Source: Pseudonocardia alni
GTDB lineage: Bacteria > Actinomycetota > Actinomycetes > Mycobacteriales > Pseudonocardiaceae
Assembly: GCF_002813375.1 (NCBI RefSeq)
Contig: NZ_PHUJ01000003.1
Coordinates: 4,960,001-5,024,000, forward strand
DNA length: 64,000 nt
Direction of reading: 5' to 3'
The position numbers and the translations under genes were made by a program. Below the pieces are notes generated by a model. It searched no databases. It saw nothing but the letters and a program-made list of their open reading frames with translations, and was not told where the DNA came from. Below are positions 21,531 through 31,241 of the stretch, piece after piece; the stretch's first letter is position 1; the number at the start of each line of letters is the position of its first letter.

Positions 21531-21608
21531 CGACCGCGTCCGCAGCCTCCGGCGTGGCCGGCAGCGGTGCGCCGACCCCCGCCGGGGTGCGACGACGTCT
21601 CCGGCCGC

Positions 21609-21672
21609 GTCCACACCCTCCGGCGGGCTCCCACACCTGTTGCGACGGGTGTGGGAGCCCGCCAGGGGGTGT
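21609..21672. terminator. Long inverted repeat between phoD-like and MFS genes
   Basis: A 16-bp perfect inner stem (21620-21635 with 21646-21661) continues after one mismatch for 10 more pairs. It forms one 64-nt hairpin between convergent genes and is probably a bidirectional terminator. Confidence 0.75.
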
Positions 21673-21695
21673 GGATCAAGGGGACGGCTCCGTGG

Positions 21696-23393
21696 TCAGC
21701 GCCGGGGGGCGATGTCCGGCTCCGCGGGGGGCCGGGCGGTGGTGGCCGGTCCGGGGACGGGGGTGGTGGTCACGGCCACGGCGGCCGGGGTCGCAGGGAC
21801 CGCGGCCGGGCTCGGAGGGGCCGCGGGCGGGGTGGCCCGCCCGGCGTCCGGGCCCGTGCCTGTCCCTGTGACCGCGTCGGGCACATCGGTAGCACCGGCC
21901 GTGTCGGGCCCGGCGGCCGCGTCGGACCTGTCAGCCGCGTCGGAACTGTCGGCCGCGTCGGAACTGTCGGCCGCGTCGGAACTGTCGGCCGCGTCGGACC
22001 TGTCGGGCGCGGTGGCTGCACCCTCCGCGGCGGGTGTGACGGAACCGGTGGGCGCGGTCGCGTAGGCGGCGGACAGACGACGGTAGGGGCGGCTCGCCAG
22101 GGCTGCGAGGGTCAGCACCACGCCCAGGGCGCCGCAGACCACGAACACCAGGGCGATCGCGCGGGCGGTGCCGGTGCCGAACCAGGAGCCGATCGCGGCC
22201 GCACCGGCGCCGCTGTCGCTCATGTAGGGAACCACCACCAGCTCGGTGAACGGGGCCAGCAGGAACGCGGTCAGCGGCGACGCGGCCTGCTCCACGCTCT
22301 GCGCGAACCCGAAGACCCGGCCCTGCCGCCCGTAGGGCACGACCCGCTGCAGCACGGTCTGCTCGGCGGCCTCGGCGAACGGCATGAGCAGCATGAACAC
22401 CGCCATGCCGAGCGTGAGCATCAGGATCGAGGCCTGCAGCGGGAACAGCATCGTCGAGGCCCAGAGCACGGCGTTGACCAGTAGCAACGTCCGGACCGGG
22501 CGGCTGCCCAGCCCGATCCGGGCGACGAGGAGCCCGCCGACGATCACCCCGGCGGACAGCACGCCCCACAGCAGCCCCCAGGCCGCGACCGACATCATCG
22601 ACAGGCCGTAGGGGTCCATCAACGCCATGAACGCCCCGCCGAGCAGGTTGTTCACACAGGAGAACACGATCAGTGCGGGCAGCCCCGGCACACCCGCGAC
22701 GAGCCGGACGGTGCCGCGCAGGTCGAGGCCGCCCCGCTCCTCGACGGTCACGGGGACGGCCGGGCCGGCCGGTGCGGGCACGGCCGGGATCCGGACCCGT
22801 GACAGGTGCACCAGCGACACGACCAGCACGACGAGGGCGGCGACGAGCACCGACCGCATCCCGTCCACCGCGACGAGCAGCCCGGACGCGACCGAGGTGA
22901 CCAGGAAGCTCACCCCGGTCGCGGTCCCGACCAGCCCGTTGGCGCGGTCCCGGACCGCGGCCGGGACGAGCAGGGTGACCAGCGTCGGCAGCGCGATCGT
23001 GCGCAGGTTCCCGGCGATCACACCCAGCATCAGCGCGACGACCAGCGCCCACAGCAACGGGTCCGTCGGGTCGCGGAACGCCCCCTCGGGGGCGAGCAGC
23101 AGCAGGACCAGGCACAGCGCGTAGACCACGGCGGACACCGCCGCCGAGACCTGCATGACCGCGCGCTTGCCGAACCGGTCCACGACCCCGCCGAACGGGA
23201 TCCCGGTCAGCGCCGTCGCCACCAGGAAGATCCCGGCGATGATGCCGGTCGCCGCGACCGACCCCGTCTCCAGGAACACCCAGAACGTCACGGCGAACCA
23301 CACCGTGAAGTTCACGACCGACACCACCAGGGTGCTCACCAGCAGGTGCGCGAAGACCCGTTGCGTGCCGTGCCGGAGGTCGAGCTGCGTCAT
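21696..23393 (-). CDS. MFS transporter with repetitive C-terminal tail
   Basis: A 565-residue MFS carrier. About 12 membrane segments fill residues 10-425, with the GVVDRFGKRAVMQ loop between segments 2 and 3 (the MFS A-motif) and similarity to enterobactin-exporter/macrolide-efflux type MFS proteins. The last 130 residues are non-membrane, Ala/Pro/Thr-rich, and include five copies of a six-residue Ser-Asp-Ala-rich unit. The substrate is unknown. ATG at 23393 follows a weak GAGG. The tail is low complexity and may be variable between strains. Confidence 0.82.
   Translation of the reverse strand: MTQLDLRHGTQRVFAHLLVSTLVVSVVNFTVWFAVTFWVFLETGSVAATGIIAGIFLVATALTGIPFGGVVDRFGKRAVMQVSAAVSAVVYALCLVLLLLAPEGAFRDPTDPLLWALVVALMLGVIAGNLRTIALPTLVTLLVPAAVRDRANGLVGTATGVSFLVTSVASGLLVAVDGMRSVLVAALVVLVVSLVHLSRVRIPAVPAPAGPAVPVTVEERGGLDLRGTVRLVAGVPGLPALIVFSCVNNLLGGAFMALMDPYGLSMMSVAAWGLLWGVLSAGVIVGGLLVARIGLGSRPVRTLLLVNAVLWASTMLFPLQASILMLTLGMAVFMLLMPFAEAAEQTVLQRVVPYGRQGRVFGFAQSVEQAASPLTAFLLAPFTELVVVPYMSDSGAGAAAIGSWFGTGTARAIALVFVVCGALGVVLTLAALASRPYRRLSAAYATAPTGSVTPAAEGAATAPDRSDAADSSDAADSSDAADSSDAADRSDAAAGPDTAGATDVPDAVTGTGTGPDAGRATPPAAPPSPAAVPATPAAVAVTTTPVPGPATTARPPAEPDIAPRR
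21916..22005. repeat. Five 18-bp tandem repeats within the MFS gene tail
   Basis: Five head-to-tail units of GCCGCGTCGGAACTGTCG with few changes encode the (D/S)SDAA repeat of the transporter C-terminus. The unit is a multiple of 3, so copy-number changes keep the frame. It is not CRISPR, since there are no spacers. Confidence 0.9.
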
Positions 23394-23486
23394 GGTCCAC
23401 CGTCCTCTCGGGGTGATGGACCGACGCCGACGGCCGAACTCATCGCCCGCCGCGACGGTGGACGATGAACCGGACTGGTCAACCGA

Positions 23487-23909
23487 TCATGCCGTCATGT
23501 CGAGGTGGGCGACCACCTTCGACGGGCGGATCCGGACGACGAGCTCGCCGGGGACGCCGTTGCGCCGGCCGAACTCCTCGGCCCGGTCGGCGCCCATGTA
23601 GCGGCCTCCGAGCGCGGTCGCGGTGCGCAGGAGCTCGTCGGGGTCCGTGCTGATCTCGGCGACGCCCTGCACCTGCACGAAGGCGTACGGCGGCGCGGGC
23701 AGGTCGGCGGTGAGCACGACCCGCGGGTCGCGGACGATCGCCCGCCCCTTCGCGGTGTCCGCCCCGGTGTCGAAGACGATCGTGTCGTCCTCGACGAGGA
23801 ACCAGACCGGCGCGACGAGCGGGCGCCCGTCCTTCGCCGTCCAGCCGAGCATTCCGGTACGGGTGCCGTGGTTGAGGAACTCGACGACGTCGGGTGTGAG
23901 AACGGGCAT
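23487..23909 (-). CDS. PPOX-class pyridoxamine 5'-phosphate oxidase-like protein (probably F420- or flavin-linked)
   Basis: A 140-residue split-barrel protein. LNHGTRTGMLGWTAKDGRPLVAPVWFLVEDD at the N-terminus, RDPRVVLTADLPAPPYAFVQVQGVAEI in the middle and RIRPSKVVAHLD at the end are typical of the PPOX-class family common in F420-producing actinobacteria. The cofactor and substrate cannot be told from sequence. TAGGCT on the reverse strand (23922-23917) ends 7 bp before the ATG, so the mRNA is probably leaderless. It is divergent from the protease-like gene. Confidence 0.82.
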   Translation of the reverse strand: MPVLTPDVVEFLNHGTRTGMLGWTAKDGRPLVAPVWFLVEDDTIVFDTGADTAKGRAIVRDPRVVLTADLPAPPYAFVQVQGVAEISTDPDELLRTATALGGRYMGADRAEEFGRRNGVPGELVVRIRPSKVVAHLDMTA

Positions 23910-24101
23910 GTCGCCGAGCCTAGGGCGAGAACCCGCCCGACCACCCGGGCGACACCGGGTCGGGTCCGCCCGGACCGGCCGCGACCACACGCGCTCACCG
24001 CCGGGGCCGTGCCGGCAGGCAGCCGTGGCCGTAGCCGCGTGGCGGTCCCGAAGACCCGCCGGGGGTGCCGCGTCGCCCGCCGCCGGGGGAGGGTGTCCGC
24101 C

Positions 24102-24623
24102 ATGGACGAGCTCACACCCGGCACCCTGCTCGGCCGCCAGGTCGACGGCGTCACGTGCGGACCCTCGGTGCTGGTGGTGACCGCGGTGCTGGCCGGCTCG
24201 GGGTGGCCCGGCGTGGTGGCGGACCGGTTCGCCGCCGCCCAGCAGACCGCGCACCGCCAGGCCAACCGGCTCTGGCCGCGCGCCCTGGGTACGACGCCGT
24301 GGGGGATGCGGGCGTGGCTGCGCCGGCACGCGCCCGCCGCGGGACCGTTCCGGATCCGCCCGGCGACCCGCGACGCGCTCGCCGCGGTGCCCGCCGCCGT
24401 CGGTCCGGTCCCGCTGCTGGTCGGATCCCGGTGGCTGCCGCGGCACTGGGTGCTGGTCCTGGGCGTCGACGACGACGGCCGGTGGCGCGTCTACGAGCCC
24501 GGCTGCGGCCGGGTGCGGGCGTTCGACCCGGCGTTGCTCCGGCGGGGCGACCCGGCGGCCGTCGGCGGGGTGCTGGGGTGGCCGCGGCCGTGGTGTCTGC
24601 TGCTGCCCGTGGGCCGGGCGTAA
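24102..24623 (+). CDS. Uncharacterised papain-like (C39-like) cysteine-peptidase fold protein
   Basis: A 173-residue cytoplasmic protein with no signal peptide. GVTCGPSVLVVTAVLAG places Cys19 at the start of a hydrophobic helix, HWVLVLGVDDDGRW places His115 before a strand, and RVYEPGCGRV follows. This Cys-helix, His-strand, D/E/N order is the plan of C39-like and other papain-fold peptidases. I know no characterised close relative. GGGGGAGG lies upstream of the ATG. It sits between a PPOX gene and a formamidase gene with no obvious operon, and no substrate peptide is nearby. Confidence 0.6.
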   Translation: MDELTPGTLLGRQVDGVTCGPSVLVVTAVLAGSGWPGVVADRFAAAQQTAHRQANRLWPRALGTTPWGMRAWLRRHAPAAGPFRIRPATRDALAAVPAAVGPVPLLVGSRWLPRHWVLVLGVDDDGRWRVYEPGCGRVRAFDPALLRRGDPAAVGGVLGWPRPWCLLLPVGRA

Positions 24624-24668
24624 ACGAGCGGTGATCCGGACGTCACGGACGCGGGTGAGGGTGGGGAC

Positions 24669-26014
24669 ATGGCTCCCCCCGATCCCCGCCCGCTGCTCGC
24701 CGCGCTCGGCCGGCGCGATTTCCTCCGCGCGGCCGCCACCGTCACCGCGGCCGGAGGGCTGGCCGGCTGCGGCACGTCCGCCACCGTCCCCGGGTCCGTC
24801 GCGGCGACGCTGCCGGACGGTCCGCTGCAGCCCGGTGCGGGCGACATCCCCGGCGACCACTACCTCGGGTCCGACCCGGCCGACGTGCGCTGGGGCTACG
24901 TCCCGGCGATCGGGGCCGCTCCGGTGCTGACGATGCGGTCGGGGCAGACCGTCACCATCGACACCGTCTCCCACGAGGGCATCCTGGAGGACCAGGGCCG
25001 GGACCCGGTCGCGTGGTTCGGGCGCCACGGGGTCGCGGCCGACGGTGTGCTCTCCGATGCCGTCGCGGTCGCCCGGGACTACCGGCGCACACCGCGCGAC
25101 GTCGACGCCGACGGCCCGCACGTCATCACCGGGCCGGTGTTCGTCGAGGGTGCGCGCCCCGGCGACGTCCTGAAGGTCGAGACCCTGTCCGCGGTGCCCC
25201 GGGTGCCCTACGGCGTCGTCTCCAGCAGGCACGGGAAGGGGGCGCTCGGGCGCACCGCGTCCGGCGCGCCGCCCGCCGGGATCGCCCTCGACGAGGTCAT
25301 GCCGCGCCGGCCACCGACGGGCGCGCCACCGGCGACCCCGCGCGCTACGGCACCGTCTCGGTGTTCACCCCGGTCCGCGACGGGGCGGACGGCCCCGAGG
25401 CCCACCTGGCGTTCGGCGAGGGCCAGGAGGTGTCGTTCCCGCTGCGCCCGTTCATGGGCACCATGGGGGTCGCCCACGCCGCGGCCGACGCCGAGAACGC
25501 CCCGGAGCTGAACTCGATCCCGCCGACCCTGGGCGGCGGCAACATCGACATCCGGCTGCTCGGCCCGGACTCGGCGTTCTACCTGCCCGTCCGCGCGGAG
25601 GGGGCGCTGTTCCACGTCGGCGACCCGCACCTGGCGATGGGTGACGGGGAGGTCGCGCTGACCGCGCTGGAGGGTTCGCTGCGTGCCACGTTCCGGCTCA
25701 CCGTGTGCCGGCCGGGGGAGGGTACGGCGCCGTCGGTGGCCTTCGGCCACCCGTTCGGCGAGACCCCGCACGCCTGGGTGCCCATCGGGCTCTCCGACCC
25801 GGACGGGAGCGTCGGCGGCCAGAAGGGCGACCTGGACGTCGCGATGCGCCGGGCCGTGGTCAACGCGCTCGACTTCCTGCAGGAGGACCGGGGCATGGAC
25901 CGCGCGACGGCCTACGCCTACCTCTCCGCGGCGGCGGACTTCGCGGTCTCGCAGGTGGTGGACCGGACCGTCGGGGTGCACGGGGTCATCCCCAAGGCGC
26001 ACTTCCGGTCCTGA
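24669..26014 (+). pseudogene. Acetamidase/formamidase family Tat-lipoprotein, frameshifted
   Basis: The N-terminal part has a Tat motif (RRDFLRAAA) and a lipobox (LAGC), followed by the acetamidase/formamidase fold (HYLGSDPADVRWGYVPAIG; GHITGP-like VITGPVFVEGARPGDVLKVE). Near 25299-25301 the reading frame must change by one base: upstream coding is in one frame to EVM, downstream coding continues as APATDGRATGDPARYG in another, through FGEGQE, MGDGEVALTALEG and FVIPKA-type segments to 26014. Loss of one G in ATGGCC explains this exactly. Without it the protein would be about 449 residues and full length. It may be a recent mutation or a sequencing error; activity is unlikely as written. Confidence 0.75.
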
Positions 26015-26057
26015 GCGCGCGGGTCCGGGGGCCGGGAATCGTGTCGGTGTCGACTCG

Positions 26058-26063
26058 TAGACT
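26058..26063 (+). promoter_or_regulatory. -10 box for leaderless valS
   Basis: TAGACT ends 6 bp before the valS GTG, which puts the expected transcription start on the start codon. Confidence 0.6.
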
Positions 26064-26069
26064 TGACAT

Positions 26070-28706
26070 GTGACCGAGACCCTGCCAGCGCGTACCGCCG
26101 ACCTGCCCGCGAAGTGGACCCCGGGCGAGGTAGAGGGCGACATGTACCGCCGCTGGGTCGACGCCGGGTACTTCCGGGCCGACCCGTCGTCGGACAAGGA
26201 CCCGTTCTGCATCGTCATCCCGCCGCCGAACGTCACCGGCAGCCTGCACCTGGGCCACGCGATGGACCACACGCTCATCGACGTGCTGACCCGGCGCGCC
26301 CGCATGCAGGGCCGTGACGCGCTGTGGCTGCCCGGCATGGACCACGCCGGCATCGCGACCCAGTCGGTCGTCGAGCGGCGGATGGCGGCCGCGGGCGAGC
26401 CGGACCGGCACACGATCGGCCGTGCGGCGTTCGTGGAGAAGGTCTGGCAGTGGAAGGCCGAGTCCGGCGGCTCGATCCTCGGGCAGATGGAGCGCCTGGG
26501 CGACGGTGTCGACTGGTCGCGCGAGCGCTTCACCCTCGACGAGGGCCTGTCCCGCGCCGTCGCCACCGTCTTCAAGAAGATGTTCGACGACGGGCTGATC
26601 TACCGGGCCGAGCGCCTGGTCAACTGGTCTCCGGCGCTGCGCTCGGCGATCTCCGACATCGAGGTCGACCACATCGAGACCGAGGGCGAGCTGGTCTCCA
26701 TGCGCTACGGCGACGGGGACGCCTCGCTCGTCGTCGCCACCACCCGGGTCGAGACGATGCTCGGTGACACCGCGATCGCGGTGCACCCGGACGACGCGCG
26801 CTACGCGCACCTGGTCGGCACCGAGGTCGAGATGCCGATCACCGGGCGGCGGATCCCGGTCGTGGCCGACGACTACGTCGACCCGGAGTTCGGCTCCGGC
26901 GCCGTCAAGATCACCCCGGCGCACGACCCGAACGACTTCGAGCTGGGCCGCCGCCACGACCTGCCGATGCCGACGATCATGGACGAGGCCGGCACCATCG
27001 CCGGGACCGGTACCCGCTTCGACGGCATGGACCGCTTCGAGGCGCGCGAGGCCATCCGCGAGGAGCTGCGCGCGCAGGGCCGGATCGTCGCCGAGAAGCG
27101 CCCCTACCTGCACTCGGTCGGGCACGACTCGCGCACCGGGGTCCCGATCGAGCCGCGGCTGAGCCTGCAGTGGTTCGTCAAGGTCGAGCCGCTGGCCCGG
27201 TCCGCGGGCGACGCGGTCCGCTCCGGCGAGACCGTCCTGCACCCGAAGGAGCAGGCCAAGCGGTACTTCGACTGGGTCGACAACATGCACGACTGGACCA
27301 TCAGCCGGCAGCTGTGGTGGGGCCACCGCATCCCGGTCTGGTACGGCCCGGCCGGCGAGGTCGTGTGCGTCGGACCGGACGAGGAGCCGCCGTCGGGCGA
27401 GGGCTGGCGCCAGGACCCCGACGTCCTCGACACCTGGTTCTCCTCCGGCCTGTGGCCGTTCTCCACGCTGGGCTGGCCGGACGAGACCCCGGACCTGGAG
27501 CGCTACTACCCGAACTCGGTCCTGGTCACCGGCTACGACATCCTGTTCTTCTGGGTCGTCCGGATGATGATGTTCGGGACCTACGTGATGGGGAAGGCCC
27601 CGTTCCGCGACGTCTACCTGCACGGGCTCATCCGCGACGAGCACGGCAAGAAGATGTCGAAGTCCAAGGGCAACGTCATCGACCCGCTGGCGCTGATCGA
27701 CTCCTACGGCGCGGACGCGCTGCGGTTCACCATCGCCCGCGGCTCCAATCCCGGCACCGACATGTCGCTGTCGGAGGAGTGGGTCGCCGGGTCCCGCAAC
27801 TTCACCACGAAGCTGTGGAACATCACCCGGTTCGCGCTGGCCAAGGGCGCGGACGCGAGTCTGCCGCTGCCCGTCGAGGCCGACCGCACCGACGCCGACC
27901 GCTGGATCCTGGGCCGGCTCGCCGAGGTCCGCGAGCAGACCGACGAGCTGCTCGACGGCTACCAGTTCGCCAAGGCGACCGAGGGGCTGTACCACTTCGC
28001 ATGGGACGAGCTGGCCGACTGGTACGTCGAGCTGTGCAAGACCCAGCTCGACGACCCGGCCACCGAGCCGGGCACCCGGGCCGTCCTCGGACACGTCCTC
28101 GACGCGCTGCTGCGGATGCTGCACCCGATCGCGCCGTTCGTCACCGAGGCGCTGTGGACCGCGCTGACCGGCGGCGAGACCGTCGTGACCGCGGCCTGGC
28201 CGACGGCCGACGGCACCGGGGCGCCGGTCGACCCGGCCGCCGCGGCCCGGGTCGCCGACGCGCAGAAGGTCATCACCGAGGTCCGCCGGTTCCGCACCGA
28301 GCAGGGCCTGCCCGACCGCAAGGCCGTCGCCGCCCGCCTCACCGGCCTCGACGCCGCCGGGCTGACCGCGCACGAGCGCGCGCTGCGCTTCCTCACCCGG
28401 CTCGACCCGGCCGGTGACGACCTCGCCGTCACCGCGAGCTTCGAGGTCGCCACCTCCGGTGGGCCGGTCACCGTCGAGCTCGACACCTCGGGGGCGATCG
28501 ACGTCGCCGCCGAGCGCGCCCGGCTCGGCCGCGACCTGGCCGCCGCGGAGAAGGAGCGCGACGCCGCGGACAAGAAGCTGAACAACCCCAAGTTCACCGA
28601 GAAGGCACCGGCCGAGGTCGTCGACGGGATCCGTGCCCGGCACGCGACCGCCGTCGCCGACATCGACCGCATCACCGCGCGGCTCGCCGCGCTCCCGGAG
28701 GCCTGA
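26070..28706 (+). CDS. valS: Valyl-tRNA synthetase
   Basis: An 878-residue class I synthetase that charges tRNA-Val. The HIGH-type motif is [11 protein letters not shown] (about 54-64), the editing domain follows ([15 protein letters not shown]), and the KMSKSKGN motif is at about 528. The C-terminal arm (about 815-878) is a charged coiled coil ([19 protein letters not shown]), the normal tRNA-binding end of ValRS. GTG at 26070 is set by the -10 box 6 bp upstream and the absence of a Shine-Dalgarno. folC starts 7 bp after the stop. Confidence 0.97.
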   Translation: MTETLPARTADLPAKWTPGEVEGDMYRRWVDAGYFRADPSSDKDPFCIVIPPPNVTGSLHLGHAMDHTLIDVLTRRARMQGRDALWLPGMDHAGIATQSVVERRMAAAGEPDRHTIGRAAFVEKVWQWKAESGGSILGQMERLGDGVDWSRERFTLDEGLSRAVATVFKKMFDDGLIYRAERLVNWSPALRSAISDIEVDHIETEGELVSMRYGDGDASLVVATTRVETMLGDTAIAVHPDDARYAHLVGTEVEMPITGRRIPVVADDYVDPEFGSGAVKITPAHDPNDFELGRRHDLPMPTIMDEAGTIAGTGTRFDGMDRFEAREAIREELRAQGRIVAEKRPYLHSVGHDSRTGVPIEPRLSLQWFVKVEPLARSAGDAVRSGETVLHPKEQAKRYFDWVDNMHDWTISRQLWWGHRIPVWYGPAGEVVCVGPDEEPPSGEGWRQDPDVLDTWFSSGLWPFSTLGWPDETPDLERYYPNSVLVTGYDILFFWVVRMMMFGTYVMGKAPFRDVYLHGLIRDEHGKKMSKSKGNVIDPLALIDSYGADALRFTIARGSNPGTDMSLSEEWVAGSRNFTTKLWNITRFALAKGADASLPLPVEADRTDADRWILGRLAEVREQTDELLDGYQFAKATEGLYHFAWDELADWYVELCKTQLDDPATEPGTRAVLGHVLDALLRMLHPIAPFVTEALWTALTGGETVVTAAWPTADGTGAPVDPAAAARVADAQKVITEVRRFRTEQGLPDRKAVAARLTGLDAAGLTAHERALRFLTRLDPAGDDLAVTASFEVATSGGPVTVELDTSGAIDVAAERARLGRDLAAAEKERDAADKKLNNPKFTEKAPAEVVDGIRARHATAVADIDRITARLAALPEA

Positions 28707-28713
28707 TCCCGCC

Positions 28714-30351
28714 GTGGCGAAGGAGTACGACGAGTTCGACGACTTCACCGAGGCCGACTCGCCGACCTACGGCGGCGACCGGTGGGCCGAGGGCGGGTTC
28801 GGCGACTCGCCCGACGGTGAGCCGTCCGGCGGCGACGCCGAGCAGGAGCAGGACGACGAGCCCGGTGGCGAGGACCGCTCCGACGCCCCCGAGGCGTCCG
28901 ACGCGGCGCCGGAGGACACCCAGGAGGCCCTGATCGCGGCCGTCCTGGACGAGATCCGCGGCGGGGGAGACCCCGACGTCGTCCCGGCCCAGTCCACCGT
29001 GACCGGCTACGCCGAGTTCCTCGCCGTCGACGCGGCGCTGGACCGGCGCTGGCCGGAGTCGGTGATGGAGCCGTCGCTGGAGCGCATGCAGGCGCTGTGC
29101 GACGCACTGGGCGACCCGCAGCGCGGCTACCCGGTCGTGCACCTGACCGGGACCAACGGCAAGACCTCCACCTCCCGGATGGTCGACGCGCTGCTCACCG
29201 AGATCGGGCTGCGGACCGGGCGCTACACCAGCCCGCACCTGCAGCGCGCCACCGAGCGGATCAACCTGGACAACCGCCCGGTCACACCCGAGCGCTACGT
29301 GGCGGCCTACCGCGAGGTGGAGCCGCTGGTCGAGCTCGTCGACGCCGGGCGCGGCGACGCGCCCGCGCTGAGCAAGTTCGAGGTGCTCACCGCGATGGCC
29401 TTCGCGGCGTTCTCCGACGCCCCGGTCGAGGCCGCGGTCATCGAGGTCGGTCTCGGCGGGCGCTGGGACGCCACCAACGTCGCCGACGCGCACGTCGCCG
29501 TCGTCCTGCCGGTCGGGCTCGACCACGCCGAGTACCTCGGTGACGACATCACCGACATCGCCCGCGAGAAGTCCGGGATCATCAAGGAGGGCTCGGTCGC
29601 CGTCCTCGCGGCCCAGGACAAGCGGGTCGCCGAGGTCCTCCTGGAGCGCTGCGCCGAGGTCGGCGCACAGGTCGCCCGGGAGGGCGCCGAATTCGGCGTC
29701 GTGGAGCGGGAGCTCGCCGTCGGCGGGCAGCGCCTGGAGCTGCAGGGCCTGTCCGGCCGCTACGACGAGATCTTCCTGCCGCTGCACGGCGAGCACCAGG
29801 CGTCGAACGCGGCGGTCGCACTGGCCGCGGCCGAGGCGCTCGTCGGCGCCGGCACCGCGCAGCCCCTCGACCCCGACGCGGTCCGCGCCGCGTTCGCCTC
29901 GGTCCGCTCACCCGGGCGGCTCGAGCCCGTCGAGGGCGGGCCGGACCGGCCGACCGTGCTGCTCGACGCCGCGCACAACCCGGCCGGAGCCACCGCGCTC
30001 GCGGGCGCGCTGGGCTCGGAGTTCCGCTTCACCCGGCTCGTGGGCGTGATCGGGGTGCTGCAGGGCAAGGACGCCCGCGGCATCCTGGAGGGGCTGCAGC
30101 CGGCGCTGCACGAGGTCGTCGTCACCACCAACTCCTCGCCCCGTGCGATGGACCCCGACGAACTCGGCGCGCTCGCCGCCGAGGTCTTCGGGTCCGAGCG
30201 GGTCAGTGTCGAGCCGTCGCTGGCCGAGGCCGTCGAGCAGGCCCGCGAGATCGCCGAGGAGGCGGGCGGGTCCGGGGTCGGCGTCGTCGTCACCGGGTCG
30301 GTCGTCACCGTCGGCGAGGCGCGGGCGCTGTTCGGGAAGGAACCGGAGTGA
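28714..30351 (+). CDS. folC: Bifunctional folylpolyglutamate synthase/dihydrofolate synthase
   Basis: A 545-residue Mur-ligase-fold enzyme that adds glutamate to folates. The P-loop is HLTGTNGKTSTSRM at about 142-155. EVGLGGRWDATN, LDHAEYLGDDITDIAREKSGI and the C-terminal LLDAAHNPAG motif are family hallmarks. The first 100 residues are an unusual acidic extension (DEFDDFTEADSPTYGGD and a Glu/Asp/Gly-rich stretch) before the conserved core at about 105. GTG at 28714 is 7 bp after valS. The stop overlaps the DUF4233 start (GTGA). Confidence 0.95.
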   Translation: MAKEYDEFDDFTEADSPTYGGDRWAEGGFGDSPDGEPSGGDAEQEQDDEPGGEDRSDAPEASDAAPEDTQEALIAAVLDEIRGGGDPDVVPAQSTVTGYAEFLAVDAALDRRWPESVMEPSLERMQALCDALGDPQRGYPVVHLTGTNGKTSTSRMVDALLTEIGLRTGRYTSPHLQRATERINLDNRPVTPERYVAAYREVEPLVELVDAGRGDAPALSKFEVLTAMAFAAFSDAPVEAAVIEVGLGGRWDATNVADAHVAVVLPVGLDHAEYLGDDITDIAREKSGIIKEGSVAVLAAQDKRVAEVLLERCAEVGAQVAREGAEFGVVERELAVGGQRLELQGLSGRYDEIFLPLHGEHQASNAAVALAAAEALVGAGTAQPLDPDAVRAAFASVRSPGRLEPVEGGPDRPTVLLDAAHNPAGATALAGALGSEFRFTRLVGVIGVLQGKDARGILEGLQPALHEVVVTTNSSPRAMDPDELGALAAEVFGSERVSVEPSLAEAVEQAREIAEEAGGSGVGVVVTGSVVTVGEARALFGKEPE

Positions 30352-30758
30352 GCGACGTGCCGGGTGTGCCCGAGGGTGTGCGGCCGCCGCCCACCGACCC
30401 CATGAAGGGTGCCCGCGGCGTGTTCGCCGCGACGCTGATCCTGGAGGCGATCGTCGTCCTCCTGGCGCTGCTGGTGCTCCCGCGCTTCGGCACCGGGTCG
30501 ACCGCGCTCGGCTTCGGGGTGGTGGCGGGCATCGCCGTCGCCATGATCCTGGCGTCCGGGGTGCAGCGGCGGCCGTGGGGGCTCACCGCGGCGCTGGTGC
30601 TGCAGGTGGCGCTGCTCGTCGCGGCGCTGGTGTTCCTGTCCTCGCTGGTCGTGGTCGCGGTGGTGTTCATCCTCGTGTGGGCGGTCCTGGTCTGGATGCG
30701 GCGCGAGGTGGCCCGCCGGATGGCGGCGGGGACGCTGCCGTCGCAGCAGCAGGACTGA
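30348..30758 (+). CDS. DUF4233 membrane protein
   Basis: A 136-residue protein with about four membrane helices (LILEAIVVLLALLVLPRFG, ALGFGVVAGIAVAMI, LTAALVLQVALLVAALVFL, LVVVAVVFILVWAVLVWM) and polar ends. DUF4233 proteins occur almost only between folC and ndk in actinobacteria; their role is unknown. The GTG overlaps the folC stop by 4 bp, so it is cotranslated with folC. The C-terminal MRREVARRMAAG is cytoplasmic by the positive-inside rule. Confidence 0.85.
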   Translation: MSDVPGVPEGVRPPPTDPMKGARGVFAATLILEAIVVLLALLVLPRFGTGSTALGFGVVAGIAVAMILASGVQRRPWGLTAALVLQVALLVAALVFLSSLVVVAVVFILVWAVLVWMRREVARRMAAGTLPSQQQD

Positions 30759-30817
30759 CACACGGCGGTCCGGGCGCACTCGTGACGGTGGGTGCCGGAC
30801 CCCCGGCGGGTCGTCGC

Positions 30818-30823
30818 TACCCT
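30818..30823 (+). promoter_or_regulatory. -10 box for leaderless ndk
   Basis: TACCCT ends 7 bp before the ndk GTG. This indicates a separate leaderless promoter after the folC-DUF4233 unit. Confidence 0.55.
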
Positions 30824-30830
30824 GTCGCGC

Positions 30831-31241
30831 GTGACTGAACGCACTCTCGTCCTGGTCAAGCCCGACGGCGTCGCGCGCAAGCTCGTCGGTGAGGTCGTCT
30901 CGCGCATCGAGCGCAAGGGCCTCGGTCTGGTGGCCCTCGACCTGCGCACGGTGGACCGTGAGCTGGCCGCCCAGCACTACGCCGAGCACGACGGCAAGCC
31001 CTTCTTCGAGGAGCTGCTGTCGTTCATCACCTCCGGCCCGGTCCTGGCCGCGGTCGTCGAGGGCCCCCGCGCCATCGCCGCCTGGCGGCAGATCGCCGGC
31101 GGCACCGACCCGGTGGAGAAGGCCACCCCCGGCAGCATCCGTGGCGACCTCGCCCTGGAGACCGGTTCCAACCTGGTGCACGGCTCGGACTCCCCGGAGT
31201 CGGCCGACCGGGAGATCAAGCTCTGGTTCCCGAACCTGTGA
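30831..31241 (+). CDS. ndk: Nucleoside diphosphate kinase
   Basis: The 136-residue enzyme moves the gamma-phosphate between nucleoside triphosphates and diphosphates. [18 protein letters not shown] at the start, the Kpn-type loop and the active-site NLVHGSDS with phosphorylated His117 are all present, at the usual length. GTG at 30831 was chosen over an upstream in-frame codon because it follows a TACCCT -10 box by 7 bp and gives the exact family N-terminus. The stop overlaps the following GNAT gene. Confidence 0.97.
   Translation: MTERTLVLVKPDGVARKLVGEVVSRIERKGLGLVALDLRTVDRELAAQHYAEHDGKPFFEELLSFITSGPVLAAVVEGPRAIAAWRQIAGGTDPVEKATPGSIRGDLALETGSNLVHGSDSPESADREIKLWFPNL

Noticed and set aside
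21916-22005. CRISPR-like repeats
   Set aside because: The units are contiguous with no spacers and encode a protein repeat.
25290-25315. Programmed ribosomal frameshift in the formamidase gene
   Set aside because: No slippery heptamer, no stimulatory structure evident, and a plain one-base deletion explains the break.
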